The position numbers and the translations under genes were made by a program. Shown here piece after piece: positions 31,539-41,545 of a stretch of 64,000 bases of DNA. Source of the stretch: Norana najaformis (Eukaryota; Annelida; Clitellata; Crassiclitellata; Hormogastridae); NCBI GenBank assembly GCA_964023275.1, contig OZ029916.1:12082607-12146606 (forward strand), written 5' to 3'. Under the pieces are notes generated by a model. It saw only the letters and a program-made list of their open reading frames with translations. It searched no databases and was not told the DNA's origin. Within the stretch, counting starts at the first letter, position 1; each line of letters starts with the position of its first letter.

Positions 31539-31884
31539 GAAGTTTTAAGACGTTCGGGACAAGAAATCTTGTTAGATACCATCGTGCAAGGATGTAATAT
31601 CAGAAAAAAATACGATTTTCCATTTTATCGCCATTCTTAAATACTTTCACACCTATTTCCAGAAAATTTATCGAGAATTTGACCTGATCAATGCGCCCAA
31701 GAAATAACTTTGGAAAACAACGACCTTTTTGTCGTTCAACTTTGTTAAATGTCGGGTATTGCCATTTCACGAGGATTCCAGTCTTCTACGATTAAAATCA
31801 CCCATTAATGTTTGTCCCACTTTTTGCCTCAATCAAAAAAGGTATTCCAGAACACTGGTAAGTACTCCTACTGGGTGCTGTTAC

Positions 31885-32465
31885 GCAACTGCTGGCAAAG
31901 CGGAATGTGTATGTGAGACGTGGACAGGCTGGTAACCATTGGCAGCAGGAAATCATCGAATGCTTCAATCGTACTTTAGCAGAGCGACTATTTGGGGTCC
32001 AGTATGCCCAGGAGCTGATTGTTGCTTCGCATGGGTCTACAGAGCGGTCGGTCGAATGGGTTCGCCAGCTGCCTCAGGTAGTGGCCGCGCTGAATGACGA
32101 GCCAATGTGGTTGACGGGTAAGAAGCCGGCTGATTCGATTAGGACTGGGTGGGTGATACGGAAGTCCTCTCTTCCAGCTGGTTGTGTCGTAGGAGCCTAT
32201 CCTCGGGCATGATGTTTTGATTCGGTATTTGTATGCACCTGGTGAGCTCGAGGGTGGTGAAAAACGTGCCACCGACCCTGTGTGGTCACTCACAATTCAT
32301 GCCATTTTGAATGTTATCCAGCAGGTTGATCAGCCGGCATTGTACTACCTGGTGGACGGGCCTGCCCTCAGGTTTGTGCGCAAGGAGCTGATTCTGGTAC
32401 CTATGGGCAGAATCGGCACTGAGCTGCCGCCTGATAGAATGCTCAGCCAGCCTCGCGCTCGATGA
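31885..32465 (+). pseudogene. Integrase C-terminal half, broken (element B)
   Basis: The readable frame has GAVTQLLAKRNVYVRRGQAG, ECFNRTLAERLFGVQYAQEL and SVEWVRQLPQVVAALNDEP: the end of a retroviral-type DDE core, with the E of ECFNRTL taken as the third catalytic acid. A frame change near 32210 leads to VRYLYAPGELEGG-like, ATDPVWSLTIHAILNV and ALYYLVDGPALRFVRKELIL, a C-terminal domain seen in transposon integrases related to vertebrate KRBA2. The first catalytic aspartates are missing. It differs clearly from the chromodomain integrase of element A, so the two elements are of different lineages. Confidence 0.7.
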
Positions 32466-34575
32466 TATAGTGCCTGTATGCCCACATTGTGACTCCATCT
32501 GGTGCTATCCACTTTTTTGTGTCCAAGGGGGAGAGGCTGGTCTTGTTTTGCTCGTGTAGGCCCATTTGATGCCCATGGCTTCGGAGGATGGCCTGCATGT
32601 GCTTGAACTCCTTTCACTCGAACAAACATTGCTTGTACAGCTCATGGCATAGGTCTTTCTTCACAACAGCCTTCTGGACACCCTTTGCTTTCCGGATCTC
32701 TGTGCCACTCGCTTTCAGGAGGGAGTACATCTTCAGGCGCAGGCCGGCGAACTCTGCAATGGAGCACCACTACATTCGTCTTTAAACTTGCCCACAACTT
32801 TCTTGTTCTCGCTGCTGTGGTATGGGCTGTTTCGTGGGTATTCACTGAAGTCGTACAAGCGCTTGTTGCCCCACATGTCAGCATAGACGTCTGGCATCTC
32901 CACCTGGAACAGCAGGCAGTCGGTGTCGGTATATAGCAGCCTTTGCTCATGTACTGGGCTTTGTCCTCGTTATATCAGAAGTCATACATCAGGTGCTTGC
33001 TGAGGTCGAGGATGGCCTGGCCAGTGTAGACTGGTCGGTTCAGTTTCAGCTTGGTCTTAGTGCTATGAACAGCCACAAGGATGCCATTGAAGATGGTGTG
33101 TGATATGTAAGCGGGGTCGGCAATCAGACGGTGTAGCTGGTCCTCTTTTGTGGCTGCCACCAAATCAACCCTGATGCGCTTGTGCAAGTTCTCCATCGTC
33201 TCACCAACAACGGCGTTGTTGGCCAGCTTCTCAAAGTCTGACGTTGCCTTCGCGCGTAATTGGGTATTCATCTCGATGTATAGGGCCATCCAGGCTTGCT
33301 GTAGGAACTTTAGTGCGCGGTGGATCTTGTTGACTCGTATGCCCAATGCGTGGTACAGCTTCAGGTTGCGATAGTGAACCACATACCACTCCTTGGGGCG
33401 TAAGCTTGGGACCAGCTTCTGACATTCTACGAACTGTCCTCCTAGCTCGGTCCACCATTTGTGCCTTGTTGGCCAGACTCTGCTTGATAGTATCAGGGCC
33501 GCCTTGCAAGCACCGCGAGAACTCTTCTACGGCGTTCTCACCCCGGTAAAGTACAGGCGCATTCGCGCGGCCGTCGCTGCGGACCACCACATAGCAAAAG
33601 CTGCACTGTTCCTGCTTGGCGATGAGCCTGGTGTTACTTTTGTTGGGGTCCATGGCCGCACCTTCCACCAGCACATTCAGCGCTTCGAAATCGACATAGA
33701 TGATGTATGGAACGTGCATTTGCTTGAAGTGGTTTTGGAATTTGAGGATGTTCTTACCCTCTTGTGGCACACAATCCGCTGTGGCTTCCTACCAATGCCC
33801 TGACAGTCCATGGTGTGGCTGGCCAGGAGGGCCTTGGTGGAGAAGACGTGCAGGCAGCGGTGACATGGGTGCTGCCTGTGTTCGTGATGGCTGTTTTTGT
33901 GCAGCACGCGGGCCAGGTCCTTGATCCAGACATGTGCTGGTTTTCGCCGTCAGCCAGTAATAGAAGATCGATGTTGTGGACTCTAGTCTTGATAGAGACA
34001 CGAATTGGATACGACCCACTTTTCCACTCCCACCCAAACATGCTTATGGCTATGGTTGGGTTTTGGTGCTCGAAACGGTCGATATCCGTCACCTTCACTG
34101 GGAAGGTGATTCTTGTAAAGTCCAGCTCGCCGAGATGGGCTCGATACTTAGTTGGGCATTGGGGGTGATCTTTTGCTGGATGCATTGCCGATAATACCGC
34201 CCATTCAGAACATCGGTTATCCATGTTCTGCATGTTGACAGCCGAGCGTGACGGAATGTACTTAGGCATGGGGAAGTAGCTTCTAGCCCGAAACAGCTGG
34301 TACTTGGCAATACCAAGATCCAACGCTACAACTCACCGAAGTCTCCATGCAGACCCCTTGTTAGTGTACTCCTCGACGTGCCTGAGCATCTCGGCTTTGA
34401 CTGTCTGTACACTACCCTGAATGTCATCCGCTTTGAGAACTGGCACAGCTGTACTTTGAAAGTAGGCCGTTGTGATGATGGTGTCGGGAGCCGCGTTCTA
34501 GTTATATACGTGATCGGCGGTTAGCACCATCTTTTCCAGTTCGGCCGTTAGTATTTGCATATGCTTAAGGCCTCC
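32465..34575 (-). pseudogene. Protein-primed-type family B DNA polymerase, multiply broken (element B)
   Basis: From about 34560 downwards on the minus strand: an N-terminal region with MQNMDNRCSEWAVLSAMHP and FEHQNPTIAISMFGWEW, a zinc-finger-like piece with CLHVFSTKALLASHTMDC, the exonuclease motif I block YIIYVDFEALN, then palm/thumb blocks LYHALGIRVNKIHRALKFLQ, KLANNAVVGETMEN and a DTDC catalytic motif near 32930. This layout, with the zinc-finger insert and YVDFE exonuclease start, matches polymerases of Polinton-like elements. At least four frame changes and several stops (for example after 34323 and near 33231) make it non-functional. It would have replicated the element. Confidence 0.82.
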
Positions 34576-35010
34576 TCATCTGGTCAACTCCTCGTGGAGC
34601 TGTGCCTCAATGCTCAGCACCATGGCACTCAAGAACGCCAGTGCATCTCCTTCCAGCTTGTGACCAGGAGCTACTACCGCTCGGTAGTCTTTCAGAAGCT
34701 GATTGTTGAGTTTTTTGTGTAATACAAACCGCAGGAGCCCGCCTGTATCATTCTGAGACAGCAGAGGATCGAACTCCTGCGGAAGCGCATTGCATTTTTG
34801 CAGCTTGCGTCTTGGGGCGATTGGCTTTGGTAACAGTGGTTTCAGTAAGCACTGTTTGACCGCTTCTGCGATGGGCTCATCCAAGATGTTCTGCACAACG
34901 GCCCGGAGAGCTGGTTGCGTGATTGTAGCCAAGAGCTCATCAGTGTACTCATCCATAGCGTCACTGATATACCTATATGGGGGACTTTTTTCTCTAACAG
35001 GTTGTTTCAA
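34576..35010 (-). CDS. Intact 144-residue protein upstream of the dead polymerase (element B)
   Basis: The open frame runs from ATG 35008-35010 to the stop at 34576-34578. It has an acidic-helical N-terminal half (YISDAMDEYTDELLATIT), a proline/lysine stretch (LLKPLLPKPIAPRRKLQK) and a C-terminus with LSAMVLSIEAQLHEEL. No enzyme motif or membrane segment is visible and I do not recognise the family. The polymerase pseudogene begins just downstream on the same strand, so the pair would have formed one transcription unit. A TATATATATA run lies 15-25 bases upstream of the ATG. It could be a replication accessory or terminal-protein-like factor; that is guesswork. Confidence 0.6.
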   Translation of the reverse strand: MKQPVREKSPPYRYISDAMDEYTDELLATITQPALRAVVQNILDEPIAEAVKQCLLKPLLPKPIAPRRKLQKCNALPQEFDPLLSQNDTGGLLRFVLHKKLNNQLLKDYRAVVAPGHKLEGDALAFLSAMVLSIEAQLHEELTR

Positions 35011-35061
35011 ACTATATATATATAACAGCTCGGAAAGTTGGCCATTCGAATGTGGTTAACT

Positions 35062-35149
35062 CATCGGTATGTTCACCCGTAGTATTTTTTCATCGGTATG
35101 TTCACCCATAGTATTTTTTCATCGGTATGTTTACCCGTAGTATTTTTTT
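35062..35149. repeat. 29-bp tandem repeat, three copies, upstream of the 144-residue gene
   Basis: Units starting CATCGGTATGTTCACCCGTA at 35062, 35091 and 35120 have a period of 29. A diverged copy of the whole 35012-35075 block (TATA-like run plus this unit) recurs at about 35172-35240. Confidence 0.9.
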
Positions 35150-35536
35150 CTCTAATTAATTATTTCAAAAACTATGCACATACAACAGTTTGGAAGGTTG
35201 GCTGCTCGATTGTAATTAAGAAACTCATTGATGTGTTCGCCCGTAGTTTTTACTGATATATTTGCCGCATATTACTTTCGCCCTATGAGAGGCCACACAC
35301 GTTTTTTTTCTCCACCCATTAGTAAGTATGATATACTTTGAATATGTACATACCGTTTATATCTTTAAATAGTATGTAGCAACACAACATGCTGTTGTCT
35401 ATGAGTTGGATTCGCACTTTTGTGCGTCTGAGCAGTTAGTAGCGTGGTGTATGTTGAGTCATGGACCATTGGCGCTCGACGCTTTTTTGTGCGTCTGAGC
35501 GGCCAGTGGCATGGTGTGTGTGATGAGTCGACGCTG

Positions 35537-35845
35537 GTGTCGCCGAGTGCAAACCACGCTCAAACCCCCCAAAGCTAAAAATACTGATAAGGAGAAATAT
35601 AAAAGGCCCGATTAATGTGCTGTGTCAGCATCACGGGCAGATGAGTTGAGTGTAGACTGCGCTCAAGGCCTCATTTTGTACGCGGATGAGTCATCCGTGC
35701 TGCCGAGGGTTTGAGCACAGTTTGCACTCGTCCGAGCATGGTGGGGTCATCAGATGCAGACTGCACTCAAACCCCTGTGCTCGGGGGCGGCGTGGCCGGG
35801 TCATCTGAGTGCAAACTGGCTTCAAACCGGCCTTTTATATCTACT
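35537..35845 (-). repeat. Right terminal inverted repeat of element B
   Basis: Reverse complement of 30830-31136 with substitutions and small indels. It is preceded by a local duplication containing 'ttttgtgcgtctgagc' at about 35416 and 35489. Confidence 0.88.
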
Positions 35846-37090
35846 TCATTTGTATGCTGATGATGTAGAACTATTCCTTTCATTTGGTAGTTCCAAATCT
35901 AATCCTAATCTCTAACTACTTGGTTCTGTTTTTTGTGATGTTCAATCTTGGGTGGCTAGTCATAACCTCTTGAATCTTTCTAAAAGTGAATTTCTTCTTC
36001 TAGGTCTTCTTCTTCTAGCTTATGCAGTTCAAGCCCAGCAGCAAGATGAAGAGCCAACAGTCTGCCACTGAAACTTGTTTACAAACATCAAATGTGTGAC
36101 ATTGTCTGCAATGCACCACAGCTGCAAGAAGGATCAGTGGTGTGACCCCATTTGATGAGGTTGTATGCACAGCAGCAATGAACCATCCTAAATCAATTAA
36201 GTACAGACCAATTTCTTTGAGGCAAGTTGAAACCTGAAGGACAGACGACAGCTCAGCAATGAGGGAGTGATTCTTCACATTCACTTGTACCTTTTCATCC
36301 CTCCATACCAAAATAGTTGTCATTTCCCAGATGGCATGTCCAACCAACTTTGGCACCTCAAGGACAGGTGTGCTGACAGGTACAGAGTGATTTCAAGGTA
36401 TAAGCCAACAACTCCACAAATTTGACAGCTCTATGTCTGTTCCGTTGAGTGGCTTACTTATAAACCGTAATGAATGTGCATGCAGTTTGGGCATGCTGTT
36501 TGATTCCACCATATCACTTTCTAATCATGTTCAGGCCATATGCAGATCAGCTCAATTTCACATATGGGATATTCATAGAATCAGATTTCTTTTGCCTCAA
36601 ACTGTCTTAATCCAACTAGCTAATGCATTGGTTTCCAGCAGACTTGACTACTGTAATTCACTTCTTATTTGTATCAATGAGGGAGATCTGCACAAACCAC
36701 AAATCATTCAAAACTCTCTTGCCAAAGCCATAAAAAAAGACCCTAAATATCAGTATATTAAGCCGATATCACATTCATTGCACTGGCATTGCATTTAGCA
36801 AAGAATTCGTTTCAAAATCTGTCTTATAGTTCACGAAGTACTGCCTGGTTCTGTTCCTTCTGTCAGTTATTTGATGGCATTGAAATCTTAAGAGGACTCC
36901 TCTCTTTCAAGTTATATATCCATCATAGTTTGATCTGTTTTCATGACCTATTGGATTTGACTTGACTTCTCCAATGGATTATGACTTTTTATAACAATTT
37001 CACTTGAAACAACCACCGATTGATACCTTGGGCATTATGATAATGGTCCTAAAGAAGTCAGATTAGATTTGACTAGATTAGATTAGATAT
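35846..37090 (+). pseudogene. CR1-like LINE reverse transcriptase, second half with ATTAG tail
   Basis: The frame resumes exactly at HLYADDVELFLSF (catalytic YADD), then SWVASHNLLNLSKSEFLLLG. After an insertion at 36009-36401 it continues QQLHKFDSSMSVPLSG, LGMLFDSTISLSNHVQAI, IHRIRFLLPQTVLIQLANAL and LDYCNSLLICINE, up to a stop at 36796. The 3' end is GATTAGATTTGACTAGATTA-type pentamer sequence near 37060-37090. Together with 30257-30829 this is one LINE split by element B. Confidence 0.85.
36009..36401 (-). mobile_element. About 390-bp insertion of unknown type inside the LINE
   Basis: The LINE protein breaks after SEFLLLG and resumes at QQLHKF 390 bases later, where related proteins have no gap. 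The inserted DNA has one minus-strand open frame (36015-36356) containing AAVHTTSSNGVTPLI, with no recognised domain. 'CTTCTTCTAG' occurs twice at the left border. Boundaries are approximate. Confidence 0.5.
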
Positions 37091-37219
37091 ATAGAAGTTG
37101 CTCTTTTTTAACACTTTCCTGAAATAATATATTGGCTTGAAGGAATTGTTATAAAACAGTCACATGATGTAAGAAGGAAAGCAAATATTTATTATGTTGT
37201 TAATTTTGTTGAATTACAG

Positions 37220-37330
37220 GGTGAAATGATCGATAGAATTGAATATAATGTTGAAAAGTCTGTTGACTACATTGAAACAGCCAAAGCTGACACAAAGAAA
37301 GCCGTTAAATATCAGAGCAAAGCTCGACAG
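37220..37330 (+). CDS. Syntaxin-1-type t-SNARE, exon encoding the C-terminal half of the SNARE motif
   Basis: The exon of exactly 37 codons lies between 'aattacag' and GTGAAG. It encodes [20 protein letters not shown], then [17 protein letters not shown]. The first residues complete the ionic-layer region (ESQ in the previous exon joined to GEMIDRIE), and the end is the juxtamembrane basic stretch. The next exon should begin with lysines and a single membrane anchor; it is not visible in the following 26.7 kb. The donor GTGAAG is weaker than consensus. The terminal Q, where most syntaxin 1 proteins have R, could be a normal substitution. Confidence 0.93.
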
Positions 37331-37545
37331 GTGAAGATTTAGCTTTTTAGTGTAGGCAGGTAACTGTGGTGTTGCTCACAGTTATCAGTGCAGGCACATA
37401 CCTATGCAAGTGTTTCCTGTTTCAATTTTCAAAATTTTCTTAACAAAGATCCTTAAATATCAGCATATTTGGCCAATAGTGCATTTGTTACAAACAGTTC
37501 CATTGAGCTAAGAATCCAGTTTAAAATGTCTTTTGCATCACCTTG

Positions 37546-38720
37546 TCACCTTGTGCTGTCAGCTCTTTGAGCTCTAGCGACCGTCATGATCAATCTTCTC
37601 CATTTCTTTCTTTCCAATGTCGCGTCCCTTAGTTGTGCCAAGTTCATTCCAGTTGCTTCGTGTATCTTGTCCATCCATTTTTTCCTTGGTCTCCCTTGTT
37701 TCCTCTTTCCCTCTCCACAAACCAGCATCATTTCTTTTTCTAATCCGTCTGATCTCATAACATGTCCAAAGAACCTCAGCTTTGATTTTAGCACTGTTTG
37801 TTGTAACGTCTCATCTTGCTCAATTCCAATCGCCATATGTACCCATTCATTAGTCCTTTTCTCCGTCCATGATGTTCTCAGCATCTTCCTCCATATCCAC
37901 ATTTCACAAGCATTGATTTTTTTCTCCATTTTCTTGGTCATTGTCCACGTCTCACTGCCGTATGTTACTATTGGTATAATCAAGGCCCTCACCAATCTTT
38001 TTTTCGTGTCTGTGCTCACATGTTTGTCTTTCCATAATTTTTCTAGTCCATTCGTTGCGGCTTTTCCAATCGCCACCCTTCGATTTATTTCCATATCGCA
38101 CTTTCCTTCTCTTTCTACTACTGATCCCAAGAATGTAAAGCTGGTTACCGTCTCTAATTCCTCTCCATCCACCATAAAACTGCCCTCCTCAGCTGTTGTC
38201 ATGATCTTCTTTTTCTTTATATTGAAGTATAGTCCTGCTTTCTCGCTCTCTCTCTTCAGCCTTCTTATCAGTTCTACCAGATCGGTTTTTTTACCTGCTA
38301 ATAGTGTTGTGTCATCTGCGTATCTCAGATTATTCAGTGTTCTTCCCGCTATCTTTACTCCCTCATTTGCCCCATCCATTTCCGCCATCCTCATTATCCT
38401 TTCTGCATATAGGTTAAATAGGATTGGGGACAGAATGCATCCCTGCCTCACTCCTTTCTTTATTTTGATTCTTTCGGTATCTCCAAGTTCGGTTCTTATT
38501 ACCGCAATCTGTTCTTCGTACAATCCCTTAAGAAGTTGTATCAAGTGCCTTGGTATTCCCATTTCTATTAAGGTTTTCCACATCAACTCATGATCAATGC
38601 AGTCAAATGCCTTACTATAGTCAATGAAGCATATGTATACTTTTTGTCCATACTCCTTTTGTCTCTCCATTATCCATCGCATGTTGGCGATATGATCATG
38701 AGTTCCGCGAGATTTCCTAA
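37546..38720 (-). pseudogene. Endonuclease-RT LINE (RTE-like), 378-codon open reverse transcriptase
   Basis: The frame 37546-38682 is fully open: VYICFIDYSKAFDCIDHELM, GVRQGCILSPILFNLYAERI, RYADDTTLLAGKKTDLVELI, VTYGSETWTMTKKMEKKINA and GRPRKKWMDKIHEATGMNLA are the palm, catalytic YADD and C-terminal region of RTE-type reverse transcriptases. The endonuclease and fingers are missing (5' truncation near 38720), so it cannot move by itself despite lacking stops. A 335-codon plus-strand frame opposite it is a shadow. Confidence 0.88.
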
Positions 38721-39966
38721 CAAACCATTATTAGTTTCTAACCCTTTATCAGTTACACCATAATAAAGCATTTCAGATTAAGATACTTTAATACATTATA
38801 GGGAAGAAATGGACAGATGTCAAAGGGTAAACCCAAAAGGAACAACAGTATTCCACTGCCAGGGTCATCCAAATGTTATACGTAATTAAAAAGTGGTAAC
38901 ATCAGTGCTATAAGTCATTACTGGAGCACTGTTAAGATACTCCTTCATTCTACAATGACAGTAGTGACCTAATGACAGAAATCTGTGCTAAGAATTTTTA
39001 TATTTTGCTGATAAAATATATAAAGGCTGCAATGTCAAAATGTAAATCTGGTCTAGACAACTCCAAATTGTTTTCTGATGTTTTACATTCGGCTAATGAT
39101 TTCTGTGCTTTTCTTCCAATCACAGTACAGTGTGAACAAGTTTACACTGTATCGGTTTACCACGATTCCACATAACACGAGTTTACATCATGTCCCCAAA
39201 GCTATTAACTTAACATGCTGTTTCAGTGGATGCATATACGAACAAATACAATGTAGCACTGAATATCTGAAACTAGGAAGTAGTGCTAATTAAAATCACA
39301 GGAACATGCTCCATAAAGCTTATTTCATTTTCATCACTGCTTTGGTAAGACGTATCATGATAGACCTGTTCAGATTTTTCAGTTTGCCTTATTTTGTAAA
39401 GGCATAGTCGAGCGTCAGCGTTCATACACGGCTGCAAGAAATTATTGTTATAGATCAGTTACGCAGTGGTGAAATGCAAGTCAAATATCTAGAATCATGG
39501 CAGTGCTGGGTCATTTCTTTGAGGTGGGGTAAACAAGGAAACAAAGCTGCACAAATTAATACCGAATGTAGTTTTGGAAGTTGAATTGGAGAGAAAATGT
39601 GTGCATGGCTAATTTTACTAGTTTTCGGATTATCTTCTGGACAAAACGTTCTGGACTGACTAGACTTTCCGCAGTGAACTCTTTGCTTTGGATTTATACA
39701 AATTTTACAAACTTTGGACTTGAGATGTAGCCTGATGTAACATGGACATTCCCTAAAGAGTCTAGAGTTCGAGTGCAATGATTCTACTCAACTGTGGTGG
39801 TTTGAAATGTGTGGTAAGAAAGACGTTAAAGCTGTGTATTGTGGCCTGTCAACACAAATGCCAACTCCTGCCTTTTCTAATGATGCTGTAAAATGCAACC
39901 TGCTGGCTGTACAACATATCAGCTGGCTACAAGTAAGGGCTGGTTTGAACTCATCACTCACGTGCT
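38721..39966. other. Noncoding sequence, nothing recognised
   Basis: About 1.2 kb, AT-rich, with only short frames lacking domains. I looked here for the syntaxin transmembrane exon and did not find a hydrophobic frame after a plausible acceptor. Confidence 0.45.
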
Positions 39967-41093
39967 CTTCTTCTTGTGGTTCTCTGCCCTCTAGGCAGGT
40001 TCATACGTCCAATGGCGCCATTCTTCACGGTGCTGAGCATCTCTTTTCAGTCCGCTGTATCCATCCATGATCATCCAGTCCAGCAACATCTGTCTAGGTC
40101 TTCCTCTTGTTTTTCGTCCCTCCATTCTTCCCTCGATAATAGTTCTTGCGAGTGAGTCCTCTCTCATTATGTGGCCAATCCATTTCCTCTGTCGACTTCT
40201 AATTGTTCCCACCAAGGATCTTTCTTCCTCTACTCTTTGCAGTATCTCCTCATTTGTAATGTGCTCCGTCCAGCTGACTCTCTCCATCCTGCGCCATATC
40301 CACATCTCAAATGCTTCCAATCTTCTGATGTCTTCCTTTCTCAGAGTCCATGTTTCTGATCCATACAGAACCACGCTCCAAACCAAGGTTTTCACCAGTC
40401 GTTTCTTCAGGTTCCGATTTAGTTTCCCTCATTAGTTCCCTCCTTTTACAGAATGCATCCTTTCCCATAGCTATTCTTCTTTTTATTTCAGCATGGTATT
40501 TTGCATCTTGTGTAACCACATTTCCCAGGTAGCAGAATTCCCTGACCTGTTCTATTTCTTCACCATTTATAGTGATCCTGACTGTCGTTACCTCTTTTTT
40601 ACTTATCTTCATAACCTTTGTCTTTTTGATGTTTATTTTCATTTCATATTCTGTCGAGACACTATTCAGACGGTCCATCATTCTCTGTAGACCCTTCTGA
40701 CTGCCCGCCAACATCGCCTGATCGTCTGCAAACCTCAGAGCATTCAGCAACCTGCCCCCCACCTTTATTCCCTCTGTCATGTCCTCCAATGCCTCTCTTA
40801 TAAGTTCTTCAATGTATATGTTGAAAAGCAGTGGTGAAAGTGGGCAACCTTGTCTCACTCCTCTACCTATTTTTCCGGGCTCCGAGTATTCTCCTTCGAT
40901 TCTTATCCTTACTTTCTGGCCCATGTACAGGTCTCCTATAAGCCTTCTGTCTTTCCAGTCCACACCCAGTCGTGTAAGTGCATGCATTAACTTCTTCCAG
41001 TCTACTCGATCAAATGCCTTCTCGTAATCTACAAAGCATACGTAAATGTCCTGACCATGTTGGAGATTTCTTTCTGCTAGTACCCTCAAGGCT
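39967..41093 (-). pseudogene. RTE-type LINE, copy 2 (5' truncated)
   Basis: Nearly identical to 16751-17870: the same 3' end, the same C-terminus (WRHWTYEPA), and an open frame 40307-41089 covering [40 protein letters not shown] and [13 protein letters not shown]. Relative to copy 1 it keeps the arginine codon and the six-C run that copy 1 lost, but has its own 2-base deletion near 40430 that shifts the frame. Truncated abruptly at 41093. Confidence 0.9.
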
Positions 41094-41425
41094 ATGGGTG
41101 GTTTAAGTCATGGGCATTCACAAACCAAATGAGGATGCATTTTGTGCCACAAGTGGCTCCATACCAAACGAGGGTTGGTTTCAAGCCATGGGTGGTTTTT
41201 AAGCCACAGACGGTTTCAGGTCAAGAGCACCCTCAGCCCTAACAAGTCACAGGCATTCACAAGCCAAATGAGTGTGGGTTTTAAGCCGCTGCTTCCAGTT
41301 CACCAGTCACAAGCCAAAAGAGGGCAAGTTAACCCCAACCCCAAGCGAGCATCATTTTTAGGCCACCTCCAAATGAGCATGCATTTACTTTCAGCATTTC
41401 CAAGCCAAACGTTTGTACCTCAATA
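41094..41425 (+). repeat. Scrambled minisatellite related to the 28-bp repeat
   Basis: Repeated phrases such as 'ttggtttcaagcca', 'ggttttaagcc', 'gccacctccaaatgag' and 'ttcacaagccaaatgag' recur at irregular spacing. The phrase CACCTCCAAA and the TTGGTTT(C/T)AAG.CA core are shared with the 12157-12296 array. Confidence 0.6.
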
Positions 41426-41545
41426 ATAATAATAATAACAATAATATATAATAATAATAATGACGTCATCAGTTGACTGTGTAGGACGGATATTTTAAAG
41501 TGAGAGAATTAAGTAAATAAGTAAGTAAGTAAGTAAGTATTCTTT
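41426..41545. repeat. (AAT)n and (GTAA)n microsatellites with a repeat-associated flank
   Basis: TAA units at 41422-41460 are followed by 'gacgtcatcagttgactgtgtaggacgga', which resembles the sequence after the TAA tract at 47857. (GTAA)n lies at 41519-41538. Confidence 0.8.

Larger units (their letters stand above)
30830..35845. mobile_element. Polinton-like element B: 5.0 kb, long TIRs, PolB and integrase remnants, inserted in a LINE
   Basis: Imperfect terminal inverted repeats of about 309 bases (AGTAGATGTAAAAGGCCGG on the left; AGTAGATATAAAAGGCCGG in reverse complement on the right) enclose a degraded polymerase-B gene and a 144-residue open frame on the minus strand, plus integrase remnants and a 53-codon frame on the plus strand. 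Starting with 5'-AG agrees with Polinton ends. The insertion splits the palm domain of a CR1-like reverse transcriptase. A clean 6-bp target duplication is not visible: ACTACT on the left, while CTACT on the right overlaps the TIR itself. At 5 kb it is far shorter than complete Polintons, so it is internally deleted or a small derivative. Confidence 0.8.

Noticed and set aside
35062-35149. CRISPR-like array
   Set aside because: The three 29-bp units are directly adjacent without variable spacers and the genome is eukaryotic, so this is an ordinary tandem repeat.
30824-35851. A 6-bp Polinton target duplication around element B
   Set aside because: Left ACTACT and right TCATTT do not match; the CTACT shared by both sides is part of the inverted repeat on the right, so the call is ambiguous and was not claimed.
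37586-38593. 335-codon plus-strand open frame
   Set aside because: It lies exactly opposite the 378-codon reverse transcriptase on the minus strand; the antisense of a stop-free RT frame explains it, and its leucine/serine/phenylalanine-rich peptide has no domain.
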